Below the pieces are notes generated by a model. It did no database searches. It was not told where the DNA came from and saw only the letters and a program-made list of their open reading frames with translations. Below are positions 42,745-50,675 of a DNA stretch of 64,000 nt, piece by piece; within the stretch, counting starts at the first letter, position 1, and every line of letters begins with the position of its first letter. Source of the stretch: Terriglobales bacterium (lineage in GTDB: Bacteria > Acidobacteriota > Terriglobia > Terriglobales > Acidobacteriaceae); assembly GCA_035573675.1 (NCBI GenBank), contig DATMAB010000012.1:1-64000 (forward strand), in the 5' to 3' direction. Position numbers and translations under genes: made by a program.

Positions 42745-43773
42745 ATGAAGTCCAGGGGCAGGACGTACATTCCGGTTCTGGTGATTCTGACCATGGGGCT
42801 GGCTATCGGCTGCTCACGCGGCCGCACCGACGCCCAAATCGTGGCTGACGTGCAAGCCCGGCTGTTCGCCGATCCCGCCGTCACGACGAAGCAGATTCAG
42901 GTGAGCGCGGAGAACGGCACGGTGACGCTCACCGGTACCGTAGCCAGTGAAATGGAGCGCGCTGCGGCGGCGAACAGCGCCGCCCAGGTCGCCGGCGTGA
43001 AGACGGTGGTGAACAACCTGACCGTTGCCCAGGCCGCTGTGTCGGCTACTATACCCGTGGAAGCACCGGCGCAGGTAGAGCCCGCCGCGCCGGCTCGCCC
43101 GCGCGCGTCTTCACGCTCCACGGCAGCGCGGAGCTCGGTTCCCGCTGCTGCGCCGGCCGCTCCTGTGCAGCCCGTGAGCGCTCCGGCCCAGCCGGCGGCT
43201 CCGAGGACCCCGGAGCCGGTGACGCTGGACGCCGGCACCACGCTCGAAATCCGCTTGATTGACTCGATTGACTCCGAGCGCAATCAACTCGGCGACGTCA
43301 TCCGCGCCACGCTCGAGCATCCGCTGGTCTACGGCGACCGCGTCGTCGTACCCAAGGGCGCGGAGGTCGAAGGCCGCATCGTGGAAGCCAAGAGCGCCGG
43401 GCGCTTCAAGGGCCGCTCGGAAATCGCCCTGGAGCTGACCCGCCTGATCGTGAACGGCAGGTCGTACGCCATTCAGACCGACCAGTTCACGCGCGAGGGT
43501 AGTTCGCGCGGGAAGCGGACGGCGGCGACCATTGGCGGCGGAGCAGCGCTCGGGGCCATCATCGGAGGACTGGCGGGTGGCGGGAAGGGCGCCGCCATCG
43601 GTGCTGCCGTAGGCGCGGGCGCTGGTACCGGAGTCCAGGCGGCCACCAAGGGCGAGCAGATCCGTATTCCGTCGGAGACGGTAATGACCTTCCACTTGCA
43701 GAACTCTCTCACCGTCACTCCGGTAGGACGCATCGAGCGCTCCGCAACCGAAAGCACTGAATACAACGAATAG
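42745..43773 (+). CDS. BON-domain lipoprotein with glycine-zipper C-terminus
   Basis: A 342-residue envelope protein. A signal peptide ends in the lipobox LAIGC (Cys about residue 23). A BON domain at about 28-95 (AQIVADVQARLFADPAV ... VKTVVNNLTV) suggests membrane or phospholipid association. A 70-residue Ala/Pro-rich linker follows, then a beta-rich domain with LEIRLIDSIDSERNQLGD, as in proteins tied to surface stress. Near the C-terminus GGGAALGAIIGGLAGGGKGA is a glycine zipper, possibly membrane-inserting. A strong terminator follows at 43787. Confidence 0.85.
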   Translation: MKSRGRTYIPVLVILTMGLAIGCSRGRTDAQIVADVQARLFADPAVTTKQIQVSAENGTVTLTGTVASEMERAAAANSAAQVAGVKTVVNNLTVAQAAVSATIPVEAPAQVEPAAPARPRASSRSTAARSSVPAAAPAAPVQPVSAPAQPAAPRTPEPVTLDAGTTLEIRLIDSIDSERNQLGDVIRATLEHPLVYGDRVVVPKGAEVEGRIVEAKSAGRFKGRSEIALELTRLIVNGRSYAIQTDQFTREGSSRGKRTAATIGGGAALGAIIGGLAGGGKGAAIGAAVGAGAGTGVQAATKGEQIRIPSETVMTFHLQNSLTVTPVGRIERSATESTEYNE

Positions 43774-43786
43774 CGAGCCATCCTGA

Positions 43787-43820
43787 GCGGGATCCGGATT
43801 CTTCCGGATCCCGCTTCTTC
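43787..43820 (+). terminator. Intrinsic terminator after the BON lipoprotein gene
   Basis: A perfect 12-bp stem, GCGGGATCCGGA (43787-43798) and its complement (43803-43814), with loop TTCT, followed by TTCTTC. The T-run is interrupted, but the stem is very stable. Confidence 0.8.
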
Positions 43821-43833
43821 GTTCTTGATGGCG

Positions 43834-43839
43834 TAGAAT
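43834..43839 (+). promoter_or_regulatory. Candidate -10 for the glycosyltransferase-like gene
   Basis: TAGAAT, 15 bases before the ATG at 43855, giving a leader of under 10 bases. Confidence 0.35.
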
Positions 43840-43854
43840 CCCGGCCTGCGCGCT

Positions 43855-44322
43855 ATGCCGACGCTCACTGCCCTTCTTCACACGCATAACGACGAGCGTG
43901 CTCTGGGCCGGGCACTGGAGTCGCTTCGCCCCTGCGATGCGATGCTAGTCGTAGATCATGGCTCCACAGACGGCACGCTGGCAGTAGCACGCGAATACGG
44001 TGCAGCCATTCTCAAGGCAGGCGAAGGTCCTTTTCTCGAGGCCGCCACCGGCGACTGGGTGCTCTGCCTTCTGCCCACCGAGGCGCTCTCGGAGGAGCTC
44101 GAAGGCCGGCTGTACGAGTGGAAACAGGGGGCGCCGAGCGCAGTCAACGCCTACGCACTGCGCATCCGTGAGGAGACTTCTGCGGGCTGGCGTTTCCATT
44201 CGCCGCAGACGCGCCTGGTCCGCCACGGCGCTATGTACTGGAAACGCAAGCTTCCACCCAGAGTAGAAGGTGCACCCGTGTTTCCGGGCGATATCCTGCG
44301 GCTGACCGTCGCGGGTCGCTAG
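43855..44322 (+). CDS. Short GT2-like glycosyltransferase protein
   Basis: A 155-residue protein. Residues 1-90 look like the nucleotide-sugar half of a GT-A family 2 transferase (LLHTHNDERALGRALESL, VVDHGSTDGTLAVAREYGA, ATGDWVLCLLPTEAL). The usual DxD appears as WVLCLLP, without the acidic pair, and the acceptor half is much shortened. It is therefore probably not an active transferase of the standard kind. It could be a degenerate relative or a reduced lineage-specific form. It is in the frame from 43855 without internal stops. Confidence 0.6.
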   Translation: MPTLTALLHTHNDERALGRALESLRPCDAMLVVDHGSTDGTLAVAREYGAAILKAGEGPFLEAATGDWVLCLLPTEALSEELEGRLYEWKQGAPSAVNAYALRIREETSAGWRFHSPQTRLVRHGAMYWKRKLPPRVEGAPVFPGDILRLTVAGR

Positions 44323-44351
44323 CCGCCTCGGCCAGGTACGCGCTTCCGACG

Positions 44352-44357
44352 TATAAT
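44352..44357 (+). promoter_or_regulatory. Candidate -10 for the prepilin peptidase operon
   Basis: TATAAT, 31 bases before the GTG start at 44389. Confidence 0.45.
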
Positions 44358-44388
44358 CGGCGCAACTGTCGAGAGTGATGAATCGCGC

Positions 44389-45324
44389 GTGACTGAGGCC
44401 TTCGAACACCTGTTTCCCCTTTTTCTGTTTCTGCTGGGATTGGCCTTCGGCAGTTTTCTGAACGTGTGTATCTATCGGCTGCCGCGAAGGCTGTCTGTAA
44501 TCCGTCCGAGGTCGGCCTGCCCCGCGTGCGGCGCAGCGATCCCCGCCCACGACAACATTCCCGTGTTGAGCTGGATCCTGCTCCGCGGCCGCTGCCGCCA
44601 TTGCAAGGCGCGCATCTCCATTCGCTACGCGGTGGTCGAACTTCTGACGGCTCTGCTTTTCCTGCTGTGTTACTTCAGCTTCGGACCGACGCTGTTGACG
44701 CTGAAATACGCCGTCTTCGGTTTCCTGCTGCTCGGCCTGATTTTCACCGACGCGGAAACCAAGCTGCTTCCCGACAAGCTCACCTTGCCGGGCATGGCGC
44801 TCGGGTTCTTCTTCAGCTTGCTCGTTCCGGTGGGTGGACTGGTAGGCTGGCTGCTGCCCGAACTGGTACCCGCCAGCTTCGATCCGGAGGTGTCGTGGCG
44901 GCTGCATTCGCTCGCCGACTCCCTGCTGGGTGCGGCGGTGGGCTCTTCCTTCATCTACGGGGCTGGGGCTCTGTACCTGCGCGCCCGAGGCGTGGAAGGC
45001 ATGGGCTTCGGCGACGTGAAGTTGATGGGGATGATTGGCGCGTTCCTGGGCGTCCAGCTCACGATCTTCACGTTGTTTTCGGCCTCGCTGGCCGGCTCAC
45101 TGTTCGGTCTGACCACCGTGCTGACCGTTTGGGTACGGCGCTTCCGTCGCATCGTGGCTCGTGGCCGCGAACCGGCTGCAGCCCGCCGTCGAGCCTGGCG
45201 GTCGGCTCAGCTGGTGTACCGTTACTATGAAATGCCCTTCGGCGTCTTTCTGGGAAGCATGGCGCTGGTGGCGGTCTTTCTAGGCGACGCCTTCTTCCGC
45301 TGGTACGCAGGGCGCTACTCGTGA
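44389..45324 (+). CDS. pilD: Prepilin peptidase / N-methyltransferase (type IV pilus or type II secretion)
   Basis: A polytopic inner-membrane aspartic protease that cleaves and N-methylates prepilins. The zinc-binding cysteines are C44, C47, C69 and C72, marking the bifunctional class. The catalytic aspartates are D121 (FTDAETKLLPDK) and D209 (GFGDVKLM). 311 residues with about seven further membrane helices. GTG start at 44389. It overlaps the following histidine kinase gene by four bases. No pilin genes are in the window. Confidence 0.93.
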   Translation: MTEAFEHLFPLFLFLLGLAFGSFLNVCIYRLPRRLSVIRPRSACPACGAAIPAHDNIPVLSWILLRGRCRHCKARISIRYAVVELLTALLFLLCYFSFGPTLLTLKYAVFGFLLLGLIFTDAETKLLPDKLTLPGMALGFFFSLLVPVGGLVGWLLPELVPASFDPEVSWRLHSLADSLLGAAVGSSFIYGAGALYLRARGVEGMGFGDVKLMGMIGAFLGVQLTIFTLFSASLAGSLFGLTTVLTVWVRRFRRIVARGREPAAARRRAWRSAQLVYRYYEMPFGVFLGSMALVAVFLGDAFFRWYAGRYS

Positions 45325-46667
45325 GGCTGCTGGACAACCCGCTGATGCTGGCTCTCCTCCTGGCCACACTGACCGTGGGCGCCATGGTCGTGCTCGGCGC
45401 CTGGCTGATACTTCACTTCCGCCGGGGCGCAGTAGACACAAGCGAGCCGGCGCCATCGGCCAGACCCCTCGCCGAAAGCGAAGCCTTCGCCGCCGCCGCC
45501 GTGCAGGGTGTGATCCAGAGGCTCAAGGAGCAGGAGAAGGAACTGGCGCGCCTGCGACAGGCGGAACGAGAACGCGCCCAGGCTTCAGAGACGGTCAGCG
45601 CCGCCGTGCTCTCCAATCTGGCCAGCGGCGTGATTCTCTTCAGCCCTACGGGCACGGTTCGCCAGGCGAACGAGGCGGTGCGCAGCATTCTGGGATTTGC
45701 CTCGCCTACCGGGCTGCACGCCCGCGACTTGTTTCGCGGCGTGACTGCCCTGCGTCTGGAAACGGGAGAGGCGGCCCCCTCGAACGAGCCTCTGCTGGGT
45801 GCGCTGCAGGCCGCACTCGGAACCGGCCAGTCCTTCCGCCGCCTGGAAGCCGATTACACCACGCCGGATGGTGCACAGCGCGTGCTCGGCGTTGCGCTCT
45901 CACCCGTCCGCGGGTCTGCGGGCGAGATGCTGGGAGTTACCTGCCTGGTCAGCGACCTAACGGAAATCACCGGCTTGGCCCGCCAGATCCGCCTCAAGGA
46001 CAACCTGGCTTCCCTGGGCGAGATGTCGGCCGGCATCGCCCACGAATTCAAGAACTCGCTCGCCACCATCTCCGGCTATGCCCAGATGCTCACCGCAGAG
46101 AACGATGCCGCAACGGTGCGCCAGTTCGCCTCCAGGATCGTGGCGGAAACCGGCAATCTCACGCGTATCGTCACCGACTTCCTGAACTTTGCGCGTCCCC
46201 GCGCGCTCGAACCTGAACTCATCGACCTGCGCCAGTTGCTGGAGGAATGCGCTCGTGAGTGCCCGATCGAGGTCCGCCTCGGATTACCGGAGGGCTTCTC
46301 CCTCGTAGGCGACCGCACAGCGCTCCGTCAGGCCTTCAGCAACCTGCTGCGCAACAGCGCGGAGTCGGGAAAGAACGGCGTCCCCGTGACGGTAGAGGTG
46401 ACCGGCGAGACCGACGCTCAGCAGGCGCGGGTGGTCCTGCGCGACAACGGCGCCGGCATCCCTGCCGAAGACCTGGCCCGCATCTTCATCCCCTTTTTCA
46501 CGACCAAGTCCGGAGGCACAGGACTCGGTCTGGCCCTGGTGCACCGTATCGTCACCCAACATGGCGGCACGATCGCCGTGACCAGCAACCCGTCCGGAAG
46601 TACGTTTACCCTCTCGCTTCCGGTCGGAAAACCCGTGCCGCCTTCGACGCCATCAGAGTTACAATGA
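45321..46667 (+). CDS. Membrane PAS-containing sensor histidine kinase (NtrB-like)
   Basis: A 448-residue kinase. One membrane helix at residues about 8-35 is followed by a coiled-coil (about 65-95) and a PAS domain (about 95-215). The phosphoacceptor H is near residue 241 in GIAHEFKNSLATISGYAQML. The ATPase has an N-box (FSNLLRNSAES), G1 (DNGAGIP) and G2 (GGTGLGLAL). This subclass pairs with sigma-54 activators; one lies at 47328, separated by a small exported-protein gene. It overlaps pilD by four bases, so regulation of pili or secretion is possible. Confidence 0.9.
   Translation: MRLLDNPLMLALLLATLTVGAMVVLGAWLILHFRRGAVDTSEPAPSARPLAESEAFAAAAVQGVIQRLKEQEKELARLRQAERERAQASETVSAAVLSNLASGVILFSPTGTVRQANEAVRSILGFASPTGLHARDLFRGVTALRLETGEAAPSNEPLLGALQAALGTGQSFRRLEADYTTPDGAQRVLGVALSPVRGSAGEMLGVTCLVSDLTEITGLARQIRLKDNLASLGEMSAGIAHEFKNSLATISGYAQMLTAENDAATVRQFASRIVAETGNLTRIVTDFLNFARPRALEPELIDLRQLLEECARECPIEVRLGLPEGFSLVGDRTALRQAFSNLLRNSAESGKNGVPVTVEVTGETDAQQARVVLRDNGAGIPAEDLARIFIPFFTTKSGGTGLGLALVHRIVTQHGGTIAVTSNPSGSTFTLSLPVGKPVPPSTPSELQ
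46660..46665 (+). promoter_or_regulatory. Candidate -10 for the 184-residue protein gene
   Basis: TACAAT overlaps the stop codon region of the histidine kinase gene, 61 bases before the ATG at 46727. Confidence 0.3.
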
Positions 46668-46726
46668 GGTAACCGTCCGGATCGCGTCCCCCGAACCGGG
46701 AGCGGACGGCGTTTGCAGGTGCCGCT

Positions 46727-47281
46727 ATGAAACAGATTCTATTGAGTTTGGCTGTAGTCGGGCTGTTTGTCGGAAGCGCCCTTGCGCAGCAGTCACTCGG
46801 CGATATCGCCCGGCAGGAACGGCAAAAGAAGCGGCCGCCGGCACCCTCGGCCAAGGTCTATACCAACGAGAACCTGCCCACGACCACCACCATCAGTGAG
46901 GTCGGTCCCGCCCCTGCTGCTCCGGCTGCCCGCGAAGCCGCTTCGCCTGCGGCCGCCGCTGCCCAGGCCGCCCCGAGCGGAGAGGATCAGGCCAAGCAGG
47001 AAGCCGAGTGGAAGAAACGGTTCCAGGAACAGAAGGACGCGATTGCGCTGCTGGAGCGCGAGCTGGACGTCCTGAAGCGCGAGAACAAACTGCGCGCTGC
47101 GACCTTCTACGCAGATGCCGGCAACCGGCTGCGCGATGAAGCCAAGTACGCCGCCGAGGACCGCAAGTACCAGGCCCAGACAGCCGAGAAGGAACAGCAA
47201 CTGGCCGCCGCCAAGCAGAAGCTGGAGGACATGCGGGAAGAACTGCGCAAGGCCGGCTTGCCCGCCTCCTGGGGCGAATAG
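46727..47281 (+). CDS. Exported coiled-coil protein, function unknown
   Basis: A 184-residue protein with a clear signal peptide ([20 protein letters not shown], cleavage about residue 20). The next part reads [16 protein letters not shown], followed by an Ala/Pro-rich stretch (about 60-90) and a long charged coiled coil (about 90-175). I know the SLGDxAR opening from small acidobacterial exported proteins without assigned role. It lies between the NtrB-like and NtrC-like genes, and a terminator follows directly. Confidence 0.75.
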   Translation: MKQILLSLAVVGLFVGSALAQQSLGDIARQERQKKRPPAPSAKVYTNENLPTTTTISEVGPAPAAPAAREAASPAAAAAQAAPSGEDQAKQEAEWKKRFQEQKDAIALLERELDVLKRENKLRAATFYADAGNRLRDEAKYAAEDRKYQAQTAEKEQQLAAAKQKLEDMREELRKAGLPASWGE

Positions 47282-47298
47282 TGACCGTGGATTCCTGA

Positions 47299-47322
47299 GC
47301 CCCCGGCAAACGGGGGCTTTTT
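47299..47322 (+). terminator. Terminator hairpin abutting the NtrC-like start
   Basis: GCCCCCG (47299-47305) pairs with CGGGGGC (47311-47317) around GCAAA and is followed by TTTTT. The ATG of the response regulator is only five bases past the T-run. The 3' arm also holds the only G-rich, Shine-Dalgarno-like sequence before that ATG. Confidence 0.8.
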
Positions 47323-47327
47323 CCTTT

Positions 47328-48689
47328 ATGGACCGCATCCTTCTGGTCGAGGACAAAGCCGAGCTTCGTGAAATGTTGCGAACGGCCCTGGCCCGCATGG
47401 ACTATGAGGTGGAGCCTGCTGCCGGCCTTGCCGAATCTCTGGCGAAGCTCCGCCAGTTCCGTTTCTCGGCGGTGCTCACCGACCTGAAGCTACCCGACGG
47501 CTCGGGCATGGATATCCTCCGCGCCACCTTGGAAGCGGATCCCGCCATGCCCGTGGTCATCATGACCGCCTACGGAGGCATCGCCGACGCGGTGGCCGCG
47601 ATGCGCGACGGCGCCTACGATTTCATTCAGAAGCCTATCGACCTGGAACATCTCCGTCACTTGCTCGCGCGGGCCATCGAGCGCCAACAGCTCCTGCGCG
47701 AGAATCTGGTCCTGAAGGAGGATTACGCCCGTCGCTATGGCTTCCCCCGCATCGTCGGCGAGCATCCTGCCATGCTGGCCGCGGCACGCGAGATGCAGCG
47801 CATCGCGCCTGCCAGCAGCACGGTTTTGCTTCTCGGCGAGAGCGGAACCGGCAAGGAGCTGTTCGCCCGCGCCATCCACCAGCTCAGCCCGCGCGCCAAC
47901 CGGCCCTTCGTCGCGCTGAACTGCGCCGCCATACCGGAAGCTTTGGTGGAGAACGAACTCTTCGGACACGAGCGTGGCGCATTTACCGGCGCCGATCGCC
48001 GCCGCGCCGGCAAGTTCGAACTGGCCCACGAGGGCACCATCTTCTTGGATGAAATAGGCGAGTTGCCCGCGGGCTCGCAGGGGAAACTTCTCCGAGTCCT
48101 TGAAGAACACGTGATCGAACGCCTGGGAGGGACCACGACCGTCCCGGTGGACGTACGCGTGATCGCGGCTACCAACCGTGATCTGGAATCGGCCGCCGCA
48201 CGCGGCGAGTTCCGCCAGGACCTCTATTACCGGCTGGCGGTGGTGCCCATCCGTATCCCGGCGCTGCGGGAGCGGGGCGAGGATTTGCGACTCCTCGCCG
48301 AGCACTTCCTGGAGCGCTTCCGCAAGGAACTCAAGAAGCCGCGCCTGGCGTTCTCGCCGGACGCAATCGCCGCCTTGCGCGCCCACCCCTGGCCCGGAAA
48401 CGTGCGCGAGCTGCAGAATGCAGTCGAGCGGGCCTCCATACTGAACGACGGAGAACTCTCGGCCGCCGACCTCGGACTCGCCGCGAACGTGCGTCCCGCT
48501 CCGGTACGCGGCAGCGACCTGGGCGGCTCGCTGGCTTCGGCGTCGTCGCGTGCGGTCGAGTCCGTCGAGCGCGCCAAGATCGAGGCCACGCTGCGCGAGT
48601 GCAAATGGAATAAGGCCGCCGCGGCCCAGCGCCTGGGCATCTCGTATAAGACGCTGCTCAACAAGATCCACGCCTACGGGCTGGATTGA
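47328..48689 (+). CDS. Sigma-54-dependent response regulator (NtrC family)
   Basis: A 453-residue activator. The receiver domain has phosphoacceptor D52 ([12 protein letters not shown]) and the acidic pair E8-D9. The AAA+ domain (about 140-375) shows Walker A GESGTGKE, the sigma-54 contact loop GAFTGA, Walker [10 protein letters not shown], and the arginine finger region. The C-terminus has a Fis-type helix-turn-helix ([20 protein letters not shown]). The ATG at 47328 starts [13 protein letters not shown]. Likely partner of the NtrB-like kinase at 45321. Start region lies right behind a terminator hairpin. Confidence 0.95.
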   Translation: MDRILLVEDKAELREMLRTALARMDYEVEPAAGLAESLAKLRQFRFSAVLTDLKLPDGSGMDILRATLEADPAMPVVIMTAYGGIADAVAAMRDGAYDFIQKPIDLEHLRHLLARAIERQQLLRENLVLKEDYARRYGFPRIVGEHPAMLAAAREMQRIAPASSTVLLLGESGTGKELFARAIHQLSPRANRPFVALNCAAIPEALVENELFGHERGAFTGADRRRAGKFELAHEGTIFLDEIGELPAGSQGKLLRVLEEHVIERLGGTTTVPVDVRVIAATNRDLESAAARGEFRQDLYYRLAVVPIRIPALRERGEDLRLLAEHFLERFRKELKKPRLAFSPDAIAALRAHPWPGNVRELQNAVERASILNDGELSAADLGLAANVRPAPVRGSDLGGSLASASSRAVESVERAKIEATLRECKWNKAAAAQRLGISYKTLLNKIHAYGLD

Positions 48690-48692
48690 ATC

Positions 48693-49193
48693 TTATTGGC
48701 TCCGCAATCGCTCGATTTGCTTCATGTGGTGCCGCGTATGAATGAGGTGGAACCGCCTCCATTGCCTTACGCTCAACGGCCCGATCACGGGGTGATTTGC
48801 GATCTTCACTTTCAGGCCGAACCGCTCCTCGCAGCGGCTGAGGACCGCGTCCATGGCCGCAAGGTTGTCGCGGATCTGCTGCATCGCTTTTTCCGGCGGT
48901 ATGCCCTGCGGGCGCGTGAACTCCGGCGCCGCGCGCCCGGAGGGGAAGTAACCGATATCGGTGAGCAGGAAGGCGGCCACCCGGTGGTAGAGTGTCGGCG
49001 CAGTGGCTCGGCACTGGCCGCTCTCTACGCATTTCGCCAGCACTCTCTCCGTCGAGCCGAAGGTGATGGAGAGATGCTCCAGGATCTGCGCCGCCGACCA
49101 CTTCCCTTCCGCGTGCCGGGAAAGCTGGTCGGCAGTCAAATCACGCGTCGCCGCGTCGATGGCCTGCAGCGCTTGTGCGAGGTCGGGATGCAT
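48693..49193 (-). CDS. DinB family metal-dependent protein
   Basis: A 166-residue four-helix DinB/YfiT-like protein. Typical elements are EGKWSAAQILEHLSIT near residue 30 (first metal His) and HLIHTRHHMKQIERL at the C-terminus (second and third His). Relatives act as bacillithiol S-transferases or in stress responses; activity here is unknown. It is convergent with the NtrC-like gene, with three bases between the two. A YpdA-type gene in the same window makes the bacillithiol link worth noting. Confidence 0.8.
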   Translation of the reverse strand: MHPDLAQALQAIDAATRDLTADQLSRHAEGKWSAAQILEHLSITFGSTERVLAKCVESGQCRATAPTLYHRVAAFLLTDIGYFPSGRAAPEFTRPQGIPPEKAMQQIRDNLAAMDAVLSRCEERFGLKVKIANHPVIGPLSVRQWRRFHLIHTRHHMKQIERLRSQ

Positions 49194-49255
49194 CCGCTCG
49201 TTTAGAATGGAGGACTGTCCAACCCTGCTGAAGGGCCCATTATACGGTGCATGTT

Positions 49256-49888
49256 ATGCGAACACTTGCAGCACTCGGTTTCGTACTTGCGTTGATCGCC
49301 GGTTGTACTTCCGAAGCTCCCAAAGAACAGCCGGGCACCGCGGCGCCGGCAAAGCCTGCCGCCAAGCCGCCCGAGTACGACACCGGGCGCGTCGCCTTGC
49401 AGCGCCTCTATGTGACGGCGCGCCAGTGGGCCCCGGACGTCCAGCCCTTCCGCCTGGAATCGCAGTACGTCCAAGGCGCTCCCGTGACGGAAGGCAAGGC
49501 CGGCGTGTGGCGGGGGAGCTTCGCCTCCGTGTCGCGCCGCGCCGCCAAGCCCTATCTATGGTCCGGCGTGACCGCCGAAGACGCGCCCGAACGCGGCATT
49601 ACTCCCGGCGTGGAAGACGACTTCAACCCGCAGAACCAGTCGACCCGTCCCTTCGACATTGCCTTCCTCAAGGTGGATACCGACAAGGCCTTCACCGTCG
49701 CCCAGGAGCACGGCGGCGCCGCCATCCTCAAGAAGGCTCCGGATCAGCCCGTCAGCTTCGTGCTGGATTGGGATGCGCGCAAGAACCAGCTTGTGTGGCA
49801 CGTCATCTACGGTATTTCTCGGGCCGACGCCAGGCTGACCGTGGCCGTGGACGCCTCTACCGGGGAGTTTCTGCGGGTGGAGAAGTAG
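49256..49888 (+). CDS. Lipoprotein, function unknown
   Basis: A 210-residue predicted lipoprotein with a signal peptide ending in LIAGC. After an Ala/Pro/Lys linker comes a domain of about 165 residues with no family I can name. The end (LTVAVDASTGEFLRVEK) resembles a PepSY-like closing strand. The ATG at 49256 was preferred over GTG 49247 for the cleaner signal peptide. The 3' end overlaps the convergent TPR gene by 32 bases. Confidence 0.7.
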   Translation: MRTLAALGFVLALIAGCTSEAPKEQPGTAAPAKPAAKPPEYDTGRVALQRLYVTARQWAPDVQPFRLESQYVQGAPVTEGKAGVWRGSFASVSRRAAKPYLWSGVTAEDAPERGITPGVEDDFNPQNQSTRPFDIAFLKVDTDKAFTVAQEHGGAAILKKAPDQPVSFVLDWDARKNQLVWHVIYGISRADARLTVAVDASTGEFLRVEK

Positions 49889-50603
49889 CGGCCTTCTCCG
49901 CGCGAGGCTGCAGGCGCGCCAGCGCCTTTTGCGCCTCGGCAGCCCATTCGCCGTTCGGCAGGATCTGCAGGTAACGCTCGTACAGACTGCGCGCTTCGTC
50001 GACTTCGCCGGTCGGCTCCAGCGCCTGCGCCAGCCGGAACATGGCCAGGGCGTAGTTGGGCTTGTTCTCCAGCGCCGAGCGGAAGCGATAGATGGCTGCC
50101 TTGTAGTTCTTCCGCTTGAGATAAAACTCGCCGACCTCGATGTCTTTCTCTGCCTGGTGCGGGTCGTAATGCTTCAGCTCCGTGACCTCGCTCTCGCCGG
50201 CGGGTTCCTTCTTGCGCTCGGCGCCGGTCATGACGGCGATGGTCTCGCGGCTGGAACTGTAATCACCTTCCGTGTCCGCATCCGAACGCGGCACGGATTC
50301 ACCCGCCGGTGCGGTCTGTCCCTTCCCTTCCGATCCTCTCTGGTCGTTCTCCTCAGGCTTCTTTTTCTTGATGTCGTAGCAGGGAGAACCCGCCACGTGG
50401 ATGCAAAGGTCGGAAAGGGGATTATTGAATCGCTTGCGTTTCTTCTTGGTTTGCGTCCCCTCCTCGGTTTTCTGGGTATCGGCCGGCTGCTCCTCGGCCT
50501 TTGTTTCTGGGCTGGGCGCAGGCTGCGGAGCCGGCGACGTCTCCTGGGCGCAGAGCAGCACGGAAAACCCGAGCAGCACGACAAGAGTGAAGCGTACGCG
50601 CAT
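49857..50603 (-). CDS. Exported TPR-repeat protein
   Basis: A 248-residue protein. Signal peptide RFTLVVLLGFSVLLCAQ at the start (the Cys near residue 19 may be a lipobox, LLCAQ is a poor fit). A Pro/Glu-rich linker, a basic segment, then about three TPR motifs at 145-235 (EFYLKRKNYKAAIYRFRSALENKP, FRLAQALEPTGEVDEARSLY). This layout resembles BamD-like lipoproteins but is shorter. ATG 50603 is preceded by TAGAAT eight bases upstream, suggesting a leaderless mRNA. Divergent from uvrC. Confidence 0.75.
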   Translation of the reverse strand: MRVRFTLVVLLGFSVLLCAQETSPAPQPAPSPETKAEEQPADTQKTEEGTQTKKKRKRFNNPLSDLCIHVAGSPCYDIKKKKPEENDQRGSEGKGQTAPAGESVPRSDADTEGDYSSSRETIAVMTGAERKKEPAGESEVTELKHYDPHQAEKDIEVGEFYLKRKNYKAAIYRFRSALENKPNYALAMFRLAQALEPTGEVDEARSLYERYLQILPNGEWAAEAQKALARLQPRAEKAATSPPAETPR

Positions 50604-50611
50604 CAAGGCCT

Positions 50612-50617
50612 ATTCTA
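50612..50617 (-). promoter_or_regulatory. -10 of the TPR gene, leaderless start
   Basis: On the minus strand TAGAAT ends eight bases before the ATG at 50603, so transcription should start at or next to the start codon. Confidence 0.45.
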
Positions 50618-50643
50618 GACCCTTTCGGATGCTCCGCCCTCGA

Positions 50644-50663
50644 CCGGCCGTTGTATCGGCCGG
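50644..50663. promoter_or_regulatory. Inverted repeat in the uvrC/TPR divergent spacer
   Basis: CCGGCCG (50644-50650) and CGGCCGG (50657-50663) around TTGTAT form a perfect 7-bp hairpin or operator. It lies at the place of a -35 box for uvrC. Confidence 0.45.
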
Positions 50664-50665
50664 GG

Positions 50666-50671
50666 TAGAAT
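50666..50671 (+). promoter_or_regulatory. -10 of uvrC, leaderless start
   Basis: TAGAAT ends four bases before GTG 50676 and seven bases before GTG 50679, so the transcript probably begins at a start codon. Confidence 0.4.
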
Positions 50672-50675
50672 CTGG

